A DNA stretch of 64,000 bases from the NCBI GenBank assembly GCA_029953675.1, contig JAMWBK010000003.1, positions 1,984,001 through 2,048,000 of the forward strand. Reading direction: 5' to 3'. Shown one piece after another: positions 33,086 through 44,335 of this stretch. The stretch's first letter is position 1, and the number at the start of each line of letters is the position of its first letter. Below the pieces are notes generated by a model, which had not been told where the DNA came from, searched no databases, and saw nothing but the letters and a program-made list of their open reading frames with translations. Both the position numbers and the translations under genes were made by a program. The stretch is from Rhodosorus marinus (Eukaryota; Rhodophyta; Stylonematophyceae; Stylonematales; Stylonemataceae).

Positions 33086-33739
33086 TCATATAGTTGGATC
33101 AGGATCATACACCTGGATAAGGATCGTATAGTTAAGGATCTACACGAGAAATTGGTGAGAGTTCTTTAAAATAGATTGGGGTGGGTAGAACGCATGTCTC
33201 GATTTCTTCGTTTAGAATGGGGGTTGGAGAGATTTGGAATCCCTCCATGGAGCAAACCCATCTACCCGCCACTAAGCTACCTAGACAGCCATAGCGGACC
33301 AAGCATCGAACTCTGAGGATTCTCTCATTATCGACTCGGTTCTATTGGAGGGCTGGAATACACCTCGGAACTCTCGGTTTTGCACTTATTCTCCTTCCCT
33401 TGGAAGACGTTTCAGTTGGAAGCTAAAATTCGAGGGGTATGTACCACTATGTAGGCGGTTGGCTAACCCCCCATTTTGGTAAGTGTCTTATGACGAGACT
33501 TTTTAGCGAAAAAAATTAACTGCATCCATCCACTCAATCCTTTCGTCAAAAGCCCAAATTCAAATCAATCTCTGAATGATTTAAAACACAACAAAGTATT
33601 AATTATCATTTATTCAGATTACATAAATGAAAAACAATATCATGATTATGCTTCGCATTATGAATAAAACGTATCAAATAGCAAAGTTTATTTCTGCGAT
33701 TACTATATTCATATGCATTAAATAAATTTCAATATTTAG
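33086..33739. other. Unique AT-rich sequence, no gene seen
   Basis: Begins with an imperfect three-fold ggatca(g/t)-atata-type repeat (gatcatatagttggatc, gatcatacacctggat, gatcgtatagtt) right after the LINE tail, then ordinary AT-rich DNA. Confidence 0.45.
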
Positions 33740-34268
33740 TTCTTGTTTGGTTTTAAATATACTCGCTCGCCAGGCAGTGTTCGGAGAGCCTCGTTGGAGC
33801 TATGGCATAATCTTTGATGTTGGAGGCGCGAGTACTTCGCCGCGCTTAGTCTTTTTTTCCCCTCGGGGTTTTTTTTTCAGCCTCCGATTAAACCATTCAT
33901 TCATTCATCCAATTGAATACTCAATGGTGCCAAACGTTTCCCCTGTTCACGGAGAAATCGGGGGTACAGTGCGGTGAACTCTTGTTTGGTTTTAAATATA
34001 CTTTCTCGCCACCGGGTAGTTGTTCGGACAGTCCCGTTGGAGCCAGAATCCAATTGAATACGCAATGGTGCCAAACATTTCCCCTGTTCACGGAGAAATC
34101 GGGGGTGCAGTGCGGTGAACTCTTGTTTGGTTTTAAATATACTTCCTCGCCACCGAGCAGTTGTTCGGACAGTCCCGTTGGAGCCATAATCCAATTGAAT
34201 ACGCAATCGTGGCAAAACAATTTCCCCTGTTCACAAAAAAATCGGGATACGCTGCGGTGAACTCTTAG
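33740..34268. repeat. 141-bp tandem repeat array, interrupted by a LINE-B scrap
   Basis: Units start at ccaattgaata at 33909, 34050 and 34191, so the period is 141 bp. Each contains cccctgttcac, tgcggtgaactctt, gtttggttttaaatatact and gttcgga...gttggagcc. An upstream partial unit at 33740-33811 is separated from the rest by the LINE-B insertion. Open frames across the array only reflect the repeat length being a multiple of three. Confidence 0.92.
33812..33908 (+). mobile_element. LINE-B 3'-end fragment, about 97 bp
   Basis: Matches the end of the copy at 22485-23404 (tttgatgttggaggcgcgag, a T-rich 3' UTR, cagcctccgattaaacc) and ends in cattcattcattcat. It splits a 141-bp tandem repeat unit between cataat and ccaattg. 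Confidence 0.88.
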
Positions 34269-34937
34269 GCGTCGTTGGATTGGATAGTGGCACTGATGGT
34301 TTTAATCAATTTTGGGGTTTGGTTCTAAAGTGTCCTCTGAACAGAGGTTCCCGGACAACAAATCGAATCGTTGTTTGACGATGAACTTTTCAATGTACGC
34401 ATCCAGCAGTTGGGACCCCTCGGGCAGGCGTGGGCGGAAGATAAAAACGAATCAGCAGTTCGGAGATGTGCAATAGAGATTCTCCGGCTTTAGTCACCAA
34501 GCGGGTAGGTACGCGACAAGAATATGTCTTCCTTTCCAAAAATGTCCGTAAAAAGGCCACGCCTGTTTCTTTCTAGGCATATTCAACGCCTGGGTAGAGT
34601 GGTGGGTCTCAGGAGATGCTCCAAAACTGAACAAATATGAAGCCGTTTATTCGGTGCCCCGCAGAGTGAGAGTTGGTTAAGAGCCACGTCCATGCTTACT
34701 AAAGGGTGGAACGGAAAAACGAGCGCCGGTTTGGATATGTGATCCAGCTTTTGACAACTTTTGTGCTGGTGGTGCGGCGGACAGGATTGCGAGTTTGGTG
34801 GTCTATTTAATCAGTCGTTGCGAGGTTGCAAGACGGGCTATGATGGAGTAGGGGTCTGTCCCTGCTAGACAACCGTTGGAAGGTTCGAGTTAGGATTTTT
34901 TTTGAAGGGGAGTGGGGCAGGAGGGCGCGAGTGCGAG
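34269..34937. other. Upstream region of the RTX-like gene
   Basis: No gene recognised. Presumably holds the promoter of the gene at 34938; no clear element stands out. Confidence 0.4.
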
Positions 34938-35924
34938 ATGAAGGGAAAGGGTAACCTAGTGTTGATTTGGTGGTTGTCGTCATTGGCTTTTGCGATGGCG
35001 CAGGAGGGATCTGTTTGTTCAGATTTTCCGTTGGATCCTCCTGATCAAAAATTTTACTTCGGGTTGGATGTAGGTCCCGCAGACGGGAGGATTTTGTGGG
35101 GTCCGAGGAGATGTTTCTTAACGAATTTACGTGTAGATGGAGTAAGAGCAAAGGTTTGTCTTAGAAACGTAGTGGGTAGAGGGGTAAAGGTTGTTCTCAA
35201 CAAGGTGGATAAAACCTTGATTAGGCAAATGAGCGCAGGAATTAACCCGGAGTGTGATGGGAAGCCCCAGTTCCAGAAGAGGAGGACCGTAGACAAAGCC
35301 AGAGGAATCGACGGATTCAAGCAATTGATCGTTGATTGGGACGAGATCCCAGCCTCCTCCCCCGGATGCTGTGAAACCACGCGCTGCCTGGATTTCAAAG
35401 CTACGGTGGTGGACCCGAATGACCTAGTAACTATGACCGATGTAGTTATTGATGATCCCGGGTGTGGTCTGGCGGGGGAGTGTGAGATCCAGATTACCTG
35501 TCCGAACCTTGTCACCACTGGTATGAGGGGAATCGGCCTTCAGGGTAGGCAGGTCTATAGTGGTACAGACTTTGATGACGTAATTATTCTGCCCGAAACG
35601 CACCCCAGGGAATTATATGCTTATGGTAATCCCGGCAATGACTATTTCATCGGTTCGGAAGACCCGGACAGGATACATGGCAATGGTTCTGGAAACGACA
35701 TCATGCTGGGCAACGGCGGGGATGATTTCTTGTATCCGGCGGAGGGTGCCGATAGAGTTTTTGGGGGAGATGGAAATGACCAATTCAGGTTCTTAGATCC
35801 CGATGGCTCTGTGGATCTACTGAGCGGAGGCGACGGTGTAGATACTGTTACGTTTGCATTCTTGACCTCCTCTTTGGAACCCATAGATGTTCTCAAGAGT
35901 GTCGAGATCGTAGAACAACCGTAG
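34938..35924 (+). CDS. Secreted protein with RTX-like calcium-binding repeats, 328 aa, single exon
   Basis: Residues 1-21 form a signal peptide (MKGKGNLVLIWWLSSLAFAM, cleavage near AMA-QE). Residues 22-200 form a cysteine-containing domain I do not recognise (about ten Cys, including GCCETTRC). Residues about 205-305 hold degenerate glycine/aspartate nonapeptides of the parallel beta-roll type (GNPGNDYFIG, GNGSGNDIMLG, NGGDDFL, FGGDGNDQF, SGGDGVDTV), which bind calcium in bacterial RTX proteins. No pore-forming or enzymatic domain is visible, so this is not evidence of a toxin; an extracellular or wall protein is more likely. Intronless; AATAAA lies at 35988-35993. The frame is open upstream to 34902 without an ATG. 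It sits alone among LINE debris. Confidence 0.82.
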   Translation: MKGKGNLVLIWWLSSLAFAMAQEGSVCSDFPLDPPDQKFYFGLDVGPADGRILWGPRRCFLTNLRVDGVRAKVCLRNVVGRGVKVVLNKVDKTLIRQMSAGINPECDGKPQFQKRRTVDKARGIDGFKQLIVDWDEIPASSPGCCETTRCLDFKATVVDPNDLVTMTDVVIDDPGCGLAGECEIQITCPNLVTTGMRGIGLQGRQVYSGTDFDDVIILPETHPRELYAYGNPGNDYFIGSEDPDRIHGNGSGNDIMLGNGGDDFLYPAEGADRVFGGDGNDQFRFLDPDGSVDLLSGGDGVDTVTFAFLTSSLEPIDVLKSVEIVEQP

Positions 35925-36068
35925 AGAGCTTTTGTTGCCCGCTTGATTCAGGGTGGACTTCCTTTGTTCGTCATCTGCGCGCTTTCCAATAAAACCGAGA
36001 TGCCTGTAGAGTCTTCTAGCACCGAGCTGAGCGAAGCGTAGATACGTAGTTGATGCTCAAGTTGATGA

Positions 36069-36680
36069 TCCGTTTATTCCGAGGCTAACTACCCTGAGAA
36101 GCCAGAGACAAGACGCTGATGACGCGCGTACACAAACAAAGCAATTGGAGCGCCACAGGGTCAAAGAAAGCTCCGTGAGCAGACTATCTAAACGCCCTGG
36201 GTCGTTGCGAAACAGAGCTCGCAGCCAGCGAGAACCTACGATGCACTATCTATCAAGCCAAAGCACTCAATAATGAGGGGGACGAACCGGTATGTCACGT
36301 CACCGCCGCATCGCGAAAGGTAGGGTTTGACATCGCTGCCGCGTACTGCGAATCTTTAACTTGCCGCATGGACCGAGCTGCAGCTCCTCGACGCCGAGCC
36401 GACGCAGGCAGGTACCTGGTCGCCTGAGGACAAGGGATGGAGAGGTCAATGTACTCACTGCGACGCGCATTGAGGTCAGTCACAACGAGATCCGCCACCC
36501 GCTGTACCGCTGGGGGGTCACTCTCATCAGCAATTTCCGACGCCACCGCCAGAGGGACCTCACGCTCCACTTCTCGGTCCCTACCGAGGGATTGAGAACG
36601 AAGGTAGCGGAAAAGCAAGCGGTTGAGCCGCGTATGGCGTCTGGTCCGGGCCCCTTGAACCTCCGCACAAGACGCCAACA
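36069..36680 (-). mobile_element. LINE-A 3' copy, minus strand
   Basis: Starts at the terminal gatccgtttattccgagg and covers the nuclease region up to the zinc motif. Joined head to head, with no spacer, to the longest plus-strand copy. Confidence 0.88.
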
Positions 36681-39600
36681 GGCCTAGTCCCAAGTGCTCC
36701 GTCGTGGGTCCGTCGAGGCCCGCCCGGAGGCCCTGGTACGTACATTCCCTACTGAGCCTGCCGTTGGCTCTGTTCAACGAACCATATCCCCTCTCCGCTG
36801 GGTCTTGATGACCAACGTGCGGCCCCAGCGCTCCTCGCGCTCTGGGGCCCGCATTCCTGTTCGCGATTTTCGTGACACGATGGCCTCGTGTCTCGGCGCG
36901 TCGCCCCGCGATTTTCTCTACGTTGATTTTTCGTGACCCCCATGCTTGCTTCTTGGTGACAGATACTGCGCATCAAATCCTATCTACTTTGTTGAAAACG
37001 CCTCCTGCGCAGAGACCTGTTTTAGCGAATAAGGTTTTGACACGCGCCCGTGTTTCTTTAATGCTTGATTTTGATCGTTGCTCTGCGGAATCCCTCGCCC
37101 CTTCGGATCTCCTTGGCGCTCGCGCAGAGGACATTCTGACCTTGGCGGTTTCGGCTCATTTTGAAGGGCTGGCTTTCAAGGGTTCAGAAAAACCTGCTAG
37201 ATCGGCTCCCAAATAGGGGTTTCCTCCATGCTGCGGTCCAAGATTTCCTCGCCTCGGAAACTTCGCTTTTGGAGAATCATCCTGACTTTGCTCGGGTGTT
37301 TCCCGCTGGGCGTCTTTCTGTCGGTGCGGAGCATTGTGACGACGTTGGGGAACTACCCTCTATGGATGTAAATGTCGATCCAGAGGTGGACCCGCTCGCC
37401 ATTGAGCCGAGCACCCCTTCGCCCTTTGGCGTCCGGGGGAGGGTCTCCGGCTCCTTAGGGGCTATCTATGCATCCCTCTCCTCTTTGCGTGCCCCTCCGT
37501 TCAAGCGCCCCTTCTTGGCGCCAGCTGGGGGGGAAAGTCTTATGATTCGCATCCCGTAGACGCTTCCTCCGTGGTGAGGGAGCAGGATGTCTGAGTCTTT
37601 TAGGGAACATTGCGAGCTTCCTGCTTTCTTTCCGAGCCCAGGTAGCTTTGAGGACTGGCGCTCTCGCCTTTTCTCTTGGTTCGAAGGTTTTGTTGGGCGT
37701 TTTCCTTCTGGGGATATCCCTCTTTGCCCTCGTTCGCCCCCAGTCTCTCTCCCTCATCGTTTGCGCAGGAGGGTTTCTTTTCTTTTGGATTTCCTGCTTA
37801 TGGAGGTGGCCGACCATCCTCAAGCAGCACTTGCTTGGCAGCTTTTGTTTGTTTTCCCTCGGCTAGTGCTCACGGTCTCCCAGGGACGCGATGCATGTCG
37901 AATTAGACGCAAAGTTCAGTCTTTTCTGGCGGGGGACTTTGCTTTCTTAGAATCTTTATACCTCGCTAGTGTCTCTTCTTCCTCTTCGTGCGGGACTTCA
38001 CCTTCTTCTCGTTCCCGTAGGCAGGTACGGGCAAAGGCAGCAGTGGCACAGAGGATATTCGGCGTGGGGCGGCCATCCCTCAGCAAGGCGCTTCAGTCGA
38101 GCCGTATTGGACTGACCTGGCTGATCCAGTCGCCGCGTTGTTCCCTGCGCGCGACGTGAGTTGGAACTCTGAGTTCCAGCGTGTCTTAGATCCTTTTGTC
38201 GATTCCTCACGCGGTAGGGTTCGGTTGCTCGTTCGGCCGGATGAGGTTCTGGCTCTGCTTAGGTCCGCCCCGAAATGTCGTGCACCTGGTCCCTCAGGAC
38301 TCCGGGTCGAACTTTTTCACTGGTTGGGTGAAGAAGGGCTGGACGCCCTTGCGCGGGTACTGGAGGGTCTTCTCAATGGGGACAATTTTTGCGCAGAGGC
38401 CTGGGCACTATTGTCGCGCTCCCAACTGGTCCTCTTGCCCAAGCCTGGACATTCCGAACAGACACCTTCCCTTTGGCCAATCGGGATGTGCGAAGCATTG
38501 CGGAATCTGGCGAGCCGTTTTCTATCGCGCCAGCTCACTAGGGAGGCCAGGGGTTTTTTTAGGTTGACCCAGGTCGGTGTCGGCTATTCAGGTGGCTGTG
38601 AACTGGTGACGCGTATCCTGAAGCTGGACGGTCTCCGCGATGAGCCCTTGGGCACGCTTTCTGGGGATTTCGCAAACGCGTTTAACAGTGTGTCTCGAGC
38701 ACACGCGCTTGAGGTAGTTCGTCAGCTTTTCCCCTCTGGCTTTCCGTTCTTACGCCGCGTATATGGTGAAGCGCCGAACGGGCCCCGATTTGTCACCTTG
38801 GGTGCCGAGAGCCACACCTTTGCGGCTCATACGGGTGTGCAGCAGGGTGATCCCTTAGGGCCGTTCCTGCACGCCTGTAGATTGCAACTGGAGCTTTTGC
38901 GGCTGAAACATCAGTTCCCGCGGGTCCGTGCGGTCGCCTTCCATGACGATGTGACGCTTCTTGGCGCTCCCGACGATCTAGTGCCGGCCTACGATTTTCT
39001 CGGCGAGGTGGCTTCCTTGGTGGGGCTGCGTATCAACCACGCCAAGTGCGACTTCTGGGGGGGGTCTCACTGCACCGCAGACGCGGTTCCATCCAGGTTC
39101 CGAGATATTTGGCGAGCTGAGGGCTTCATTCTGTTCGGTGTCCCTGTAGGCACTCCGATATTTGTTGAACGCAGCCCATCCGCGCTCCTGAGTCATCATG
39201 ATGAGCTCCTCACTGAGCTGTACAGTCTCCCGGAAGGGTACCTCCAGACCGCTCTGCTCATCTTCCGGTTCAGCGCGGGCCAGAGGCTGACCTATTTTTT
39301 GCGGCAGCTACCCTCCGAGTGGGGGTCTTGGCTGGCGCTCCGCGCAGACCGACGAGCGAGGGACGTGCTAGGCACGCTGGTGGGTGCTGAGCTATCTGTT
39401 TTGGGGGATGCAGAAAAGGACGTTCTTCACCGGCAGATAGCGTTGCCCGTGCCGCTGGGCAAGCTGGCTGTGGGATCTTACGGGGGATCCAGCCGGCGGC
39501 TGTGGTGAGTTCGTGGGCCAATGCGCTTAATACATGGTCTACGGAGTGTGATCCGCATGTGAGTGGTTTGTTGAGTGGACTTCGGGTTGGGCGGCTGGAC

Positions 39601-40784
39601 GGGAGGGACTCTCGCTCCACTGCTCGGGAGGGTTTTTGCGGAACTGGTGGCCGCTTTTCAACGATGTACCACCCTGCCGAGTGGTACCCAGGCTCGTTGC
39701 GATTCCTGGGGCGCAGTTCTTGACTCCCTCGGTGGCCAGCGTTCGGGAGTCTCTGCTACAGCACCGTGTGTTGGAAATGGTGTAGAAACTGCCGAGGATA
39801 TTGATGCCGTGGCTGTGCCCTCGAGACCGCCAGAGGGGGGCGTTTCCCGGTCGGGTCCCGCCCCTTCGAGGACCGATGTAATCCAAAAAACCCTTTCGTG
39901 GGACATACATCGGGACTCGTATGCCACCCTTCTGAGTTTACCTTCGTGCTCGGCGTCGACTTTGGCTCGCCTGCGCGGTCTGGGGGGGGAGTCTCAGCTC
40001 CCATTTCTTCACGGTCATACCTGCGTATCGGCGGTTGGCGCTTACCGATCTCGAACTTTGTGTAAGGTTACGACTTTACCTGGGCTTGTCGCAACCCCCT
40101 TGGCCTGTTGAGCGGGATTCTAGATGCGCATTGTGCGGGGCCAATGTACCGTGGGGTGATTATCGTTCGCATCTGTTGACGCCTTGTGCGGAGGTTTAAG
40201 GGGCCCGCACCAGACGCCATACGCGGCTCAACCGCTTGCTCTTCCGCTACCTTCGTTCTCAATCCCTCGGTACGGAGCGAGAAGTGGAGTATGAGGTCCC
40301 TCTGGCGGTGGCATCGGAAATTGCTGATGAGAGTGACACTCCAGCGGTACAGCGGGTGGCGGATCTCGTTGTGACTGACCTCAATGCGCGTCGCAGTGAG
40401 TACATTGACCTCTCCATCCCTTGTCCTCAGGCGACCAGGTACCTGCCTGCGTCGGCTCGGCGTCGAGGAGCTGCAGCTCGGTGCATGCGGCAAGTGAAAA
40501 ATTCGCAGTACGCGGCAGCGATGTCAAACCCTACCATTCGCGATTCGGTGGTGACAAACCGGTTCGTCCCCCTCATTATTGAGTGCTTTGGCTTGACAGA
40601 TAGTGTAAGTTCTCGCTGTCTGCGAGCTCTGTTTCGCAACGACCCAGGGCGTTTAGATAGTCTGCTCACGGAGCTTTCTTTGACACTGTGGCGCTCCAAT
40701 TCTGCTTTGTTTGTGTACGCGCGTCATCAGCGTCTTGTCTCTGGCTTCTCAGGGTAGTTAGCCTCTGAATAAACGGATCAAATA
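36681..40784 (+). mobile_element. LINE-A, longest copy, about 4.1 kb, degenerate
   Basis: Contains most of the element in order: an N-terminal region (LRRGSVEARPEAL onward), a linker, the reverse transcriptase, the zinc motif, the nuclease and the 3' end gaataaacggatca at about 40779. The frame breaks several times (near 36930, 37215, 37560, 39500, 40110 and 40200), so it is a pseudogene copy. Joined to the 5' pieces at 23581-29116, it suggests a full element of roughly 4.6 kb with one long protein. It is non-LTR: no LTRs, variable 5' truncation in sister copies, and a simple-repeat 3' tail. Confidence 0.9.
38138..39508 (+). pseudogene. LINE-A reverse transcriptase domain (best preserved), 456-codon frame
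   Basis: RT motifs in order: LVLLPKPGHSEQTPSLWPIG (palm entry), motif A DFANAFNSVSR with the catalytic Asp, motif B TGVQQGDPLGPFLHA, and motif C VAFHDDVTLLG with the Asp pair (FHDD instead of the usual FADD), then GLRINHAKCDFWGG. The frame continues through the thumb and then breaks near 39500 where sister copies read on. The family resembles algal and invertebrate non-LTR RTs with a QQGDPLGP motif; no clade is claimed. Confidence 0.9.
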
Positions 40785-40786
40785 GG

Positions 40787-40909
40787 TGCGCACCATAAAT
40801 CACCCCACGGGACACTGGCCCCGCACAATGCGCATCTAGAATCCCGCTCAACAGGCCAAGGGGGTTGCGGCAAGCCCAGGTAAAGTCGTAAGCTTCCACG
40901 AAGTTCGCT
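40787..40909 (-). mobile_element. LINE-A scrap, minus strand, 123 bp
   Basis: Zinc-motif region only (ccgcacaatgcgcatctaga through aagtcgtaagctt), lying between two plus-strand copies. Confidence 0.8.
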
Positions 40910-42526
40910 TTCTTTTCTTTTGGTTTCCTGCTTATGGAGGTGGCCGAACATCCTTAAGCAGTACTTGCTTGGAAGCTTTTGTTTGTTTTTGCTCGGCTAG
41001 TGCTCACGGTCTCCCGGGGGCGCGATCATGTCGAATTAGACTCAAAGTTCAGTCTTTTCTGGCGGGGGACTTTGCTTTCTTAGAATCTTTATACCTCGCT
41101 AGTGTCTCGTCTTCCTCTTCGTGCGGGACTTCACCTTCTTCTCGTTCCCGTAGCAGGTACGGGCAAAGGCAGCAGTGGCACAGGGGGATATTCGGCGTGG
41201 GGCGGCCATCCTCCAGCAAGGCGCTTCAGTCGAGCCGTATTGGACTGACCTGGCTGATCCAGTCGCCGCGTTGTTCCCTGCGCGCGACGTGAGTTGGAAC
41301 TCTGGGTTCCAGCGTGTCTTGGATCCTTTTGTCGATTCCTCACGCGGTAGGAGTCGGTTGCTTGTCCGGCCGGATGAGGTTCTGGCTCTGCTCCGCTCCG
41401 CCCCGAAATGTCATGCACCTGGTCCCTCAAGACTCAGGACTCCGGGTCGAACTTTTTCACTGGTTGGGTGAAGAAGGGCTGGACGCCCTTGCGCGGGTAC
41501 TGGAGGGTCTTCTCAATGGGGACGATTTTTGCGCAGAGGCCTGGGCACAATATTGTCGCGCTCCCAACTGGTCCTCTGGCCCAAGCCTGGACATTCACAC
41601 CAGACACCTTCCCTTCGGCCAATCGGGATGTGCGAAGTTTTGCGGAAGCTGGCGAGCCGTTTTCTATCGCGCCAGCTCACTAGGGAGGCCAGGATTTTTT
41701 TCGGGTTGACCCAGGTCGGTGTCGGCTATTCAGGTGGCTGGGAGCTGGTGACGCGTATCCTGCAGCTGGATGGTCTCCGCGATGAGCCCTTGGGCACGCT
41801 TTCTGTGGATTTCGCCAACGCGTTGAACAGTGTGTCTCTAGCACACGCTCTTGAGGTAGTTCGTCAGCTTTTCCCCTCTGGCTTTCCGTTCTTACGCTGC
41901 GTATATGGTGAAGCGCCGAATGGGCCCCGGTTTGTCACCTTGGGTGCCTAGGGCTCTACCGCAAAGGTGTGGCTACACCTTTGCGGCTCATACGGGTGGG
42001 TGTGCAGCAAGGGTGATCCCTTAGGGCCGTTCCTGCACGCCTGTGGATTGCAACTGGTGCTGTTGCGGATGAAACATCAGTTCCCGCGGCGGGTCCGTGT
42101 AGTCGCCTTCCATGTCGATGTGACGCTTCTTGTCCCGTTAGGGAACATTGCGAGCTTCCTGCTTTCTTTCGGAGTCCAGGTAGCTTCCAGGACTGGCGTT
42201 CTCGCCTTTTCTCTTGGTTCGAAAGTTTTGTTGGGCGCTTTCCTTCTGGGGATATCCCTCTTTGCCCTCGTTCTCCCCTAGTCTCTCTCCCTCATCGTTT
42301 GCCCAGGAGGGTTTCTTTTCTTTTGGATTTCCTGCTTATGGAGGTGGCCGACCATCCTCAAGCAGCACTTGCTTGCAACCTTTTGTTTGTTTTTCCTCGG
42401 CTAGTGCTCACGGTCTCCCAGGGGCGCGATGCATGTCGAATTAGACGCAAAGTTCAGTCTTATCTGGCGGGGGACTTTGCTTTTCTTAGAATCTTTATAC
42501 CTCGCTAGTGTCTCTTCTTCATCTTT
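40910..42526 (+). mobile_element. LINE-A rearranged copy, plus strand
   Basis: Covers the N-terminal/linker and RT regions to motif C (phvDVTLL near 42115), with a small duplicated patch near 41950-41990 (ctctaccgcaaaggtgtggctacacctttgcgg, an inverted 13-bp pair). It then jumps back at about 42137 to an upstream part of the element (gggaacattgcgagcttcctg) and repeats about 390 bp. The jump marks a recombination or template switch. Confidence 0.8.
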
Positions 42527-43395
42527 GGTCCGTCTATTCAGAGGCTAACTGCCCTGAGAAGCCAGAGACAAGACGCTGATGACGCGCGTACGCAAACAAA
42601 GCAGAATTCGAGCGCCACAGGGTCAAAGAAAGCTCCGTGAGCAGACTATCTAAACGCCCTGGGTCGTTGCGAAACAGAGCTCGCAGACAGCGAGAACCTA
42701 CACTATCTATCAAACCAAAGCACTCAATAATGAGGGGGACGAACCGGTATGTCACGTCACCGCCGCATCGCGAAAGGTAGGGTTTGACATCGCTGCCGCG
42801 TACTGCGAATCTTTAACTTGCCGCATGGACCGAGCTGCAGCTCCTCGACGCCGAGCCGACGCAGGCAGGTACCTGGTCGCCTGAGGACAAGGGATGGAGA
42901 GGTCAATGTACTCACTGCGACGCGCATTGAGGTCAGTCACAACGAGATCCGCCACCCGCTGTACCGCTGGAGCGTCACTCTCATCAGCAATTTCCGATGC
43001 CACCGCCAGAGGGACCTCATACTCCACTTCTCGCTCCGTACCGAGGGATTGAGAGCGAAGGTAGCGGAAGAGCAAGCGGTTGAGCCGCGTATGGCGTCTG
43101 GTGCGGGCCCCTTAAACCTCCGCACAAGGCGTCAACAGATGCGCACCATAATCACCCCACGGCACATTGGCCCCGCACAGTGCGCATCTAGAATCCCGCT
43201 CAACAGGCCAAGGGGGTTGCGACAAGCCCAGGTAAAGTCGTAAGCTTACACGAAGTTCGACATCGGTAAGCGCCCACCGCCGATACGCAGGTATGACCGT
43301 GAAGAAATGGGAGCTGAGACTCCCCCCAAACTGCGCAGGCGAGCCAAAGTCGACGCCGAGCGCGAAGGTAAACTCAGAAGGGTGGCATACGAGTC
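42527..43395 (-). mobile_element. LINE-A 3' copy, minus strand
   Basis: From the terminal ggtccgtctattcagagg through nuclease and zinc regions to gggtggcatacgag. Joined head to head with the next plus-strand copy at tcctcctcttcg. Confidence 0.87.
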
Positions 43396-44335
43396 CTCCT
43401 CTTCGTGCGGGACTTCACCTTCTTCTCGTTCCCGTAGGCAGGTACGGGCAAAGGCAGCAGTGGCACAGAGGATATTCGGCATGGGGCGGCCATCCTCCAG
43501 CAAGGCGCTTCAGTCGAGCCGTATTGGACTGACGTGGCTGATCCAGTCACCGCGTTGTTCCCTGCGCGCGACGTGAGTTGGAACTCTGAGTTCCAGCGTG
43601 TCTTAGATCCTTTTGTCGATTCCTCACGCGGTAGGGGTCGGTTGCTCGTTTGGCCGGATGAGGTTCTGGCTCTGCTCCGCTCCGCCCCGAATGGTCATGC
43701 ACCTGGTCCCTCAGGACTCCGGGTCGAACTTTTTCACTGGTTGGGTGAAGAAGGGCTGGACGCCCTTGCGCGGGTACTGGAGGGTCTTCTCAATGGGGAC
43801 AATTTTTGCGCAGAGGCCTGGGCACTATTGTCGCGCTCCCAACTGGTCCTCTTGCCCAAGCCTGGACATTCCGAACAGACACCTTCCCTTTGGCCAATCG
43901 GGATGTGCGAAGCATTGCGGAATCTTGCGAGCCGTTTTCTATCGCGTCAGCTCACTAGGGAGGCCAGGGTTTTTTTCGGGTTGACCCAGGTCGGTGTCGG
44001 CTATTCAGGTGACTGTGAACTGGTGACGCGTATTCTGCAGTTGGACGGTCTCCGCGATGAGCCCTTGGGCACGCTTTCTGTGGATTTCGCCAACGCGTTT
44101 AACAGTCTGTCTCGAGCACACGCGCTTGAGGTAGTTCGTCAGCTTTTCCCCTCTGGCTTTCCGTTCTTACGCCGCGTATATGGTGAAGCGCCGAACGGGC
44201 CCCGATTTGTCACCTTGGGTGCCGAGAGCCACACCTTTCCGGCTCATACGGGTGTGCAGCAGGGTGATCCCTTAGGGCCGTTCCTGCACGCCTGTGGATT
44301 GCAACTGGAGCTTTTGCGGCTGAAACATCAGTTGA
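43396..44335 (+). mobile_element. LINE-A RT-region copy, plus strand
   Basis: An open 280-codon frame (43534-44376) includes the palm-entry region, motif A (DFANAFNSLSR) and motif B, and stops at LRLKHQL just before motif C. The break point runs into gatgatgatgacgatgatc, which is the tail of the next, inverted copy, so that copy probably inserted here. Confidence 0.85.

Noticed and set aside
33901-34260. Repetitive ORFs on both strands encoding repeated peptides
   Set aside because: They arise because the 141-bp tandem unit is a multiple of three; both strands are equally open.
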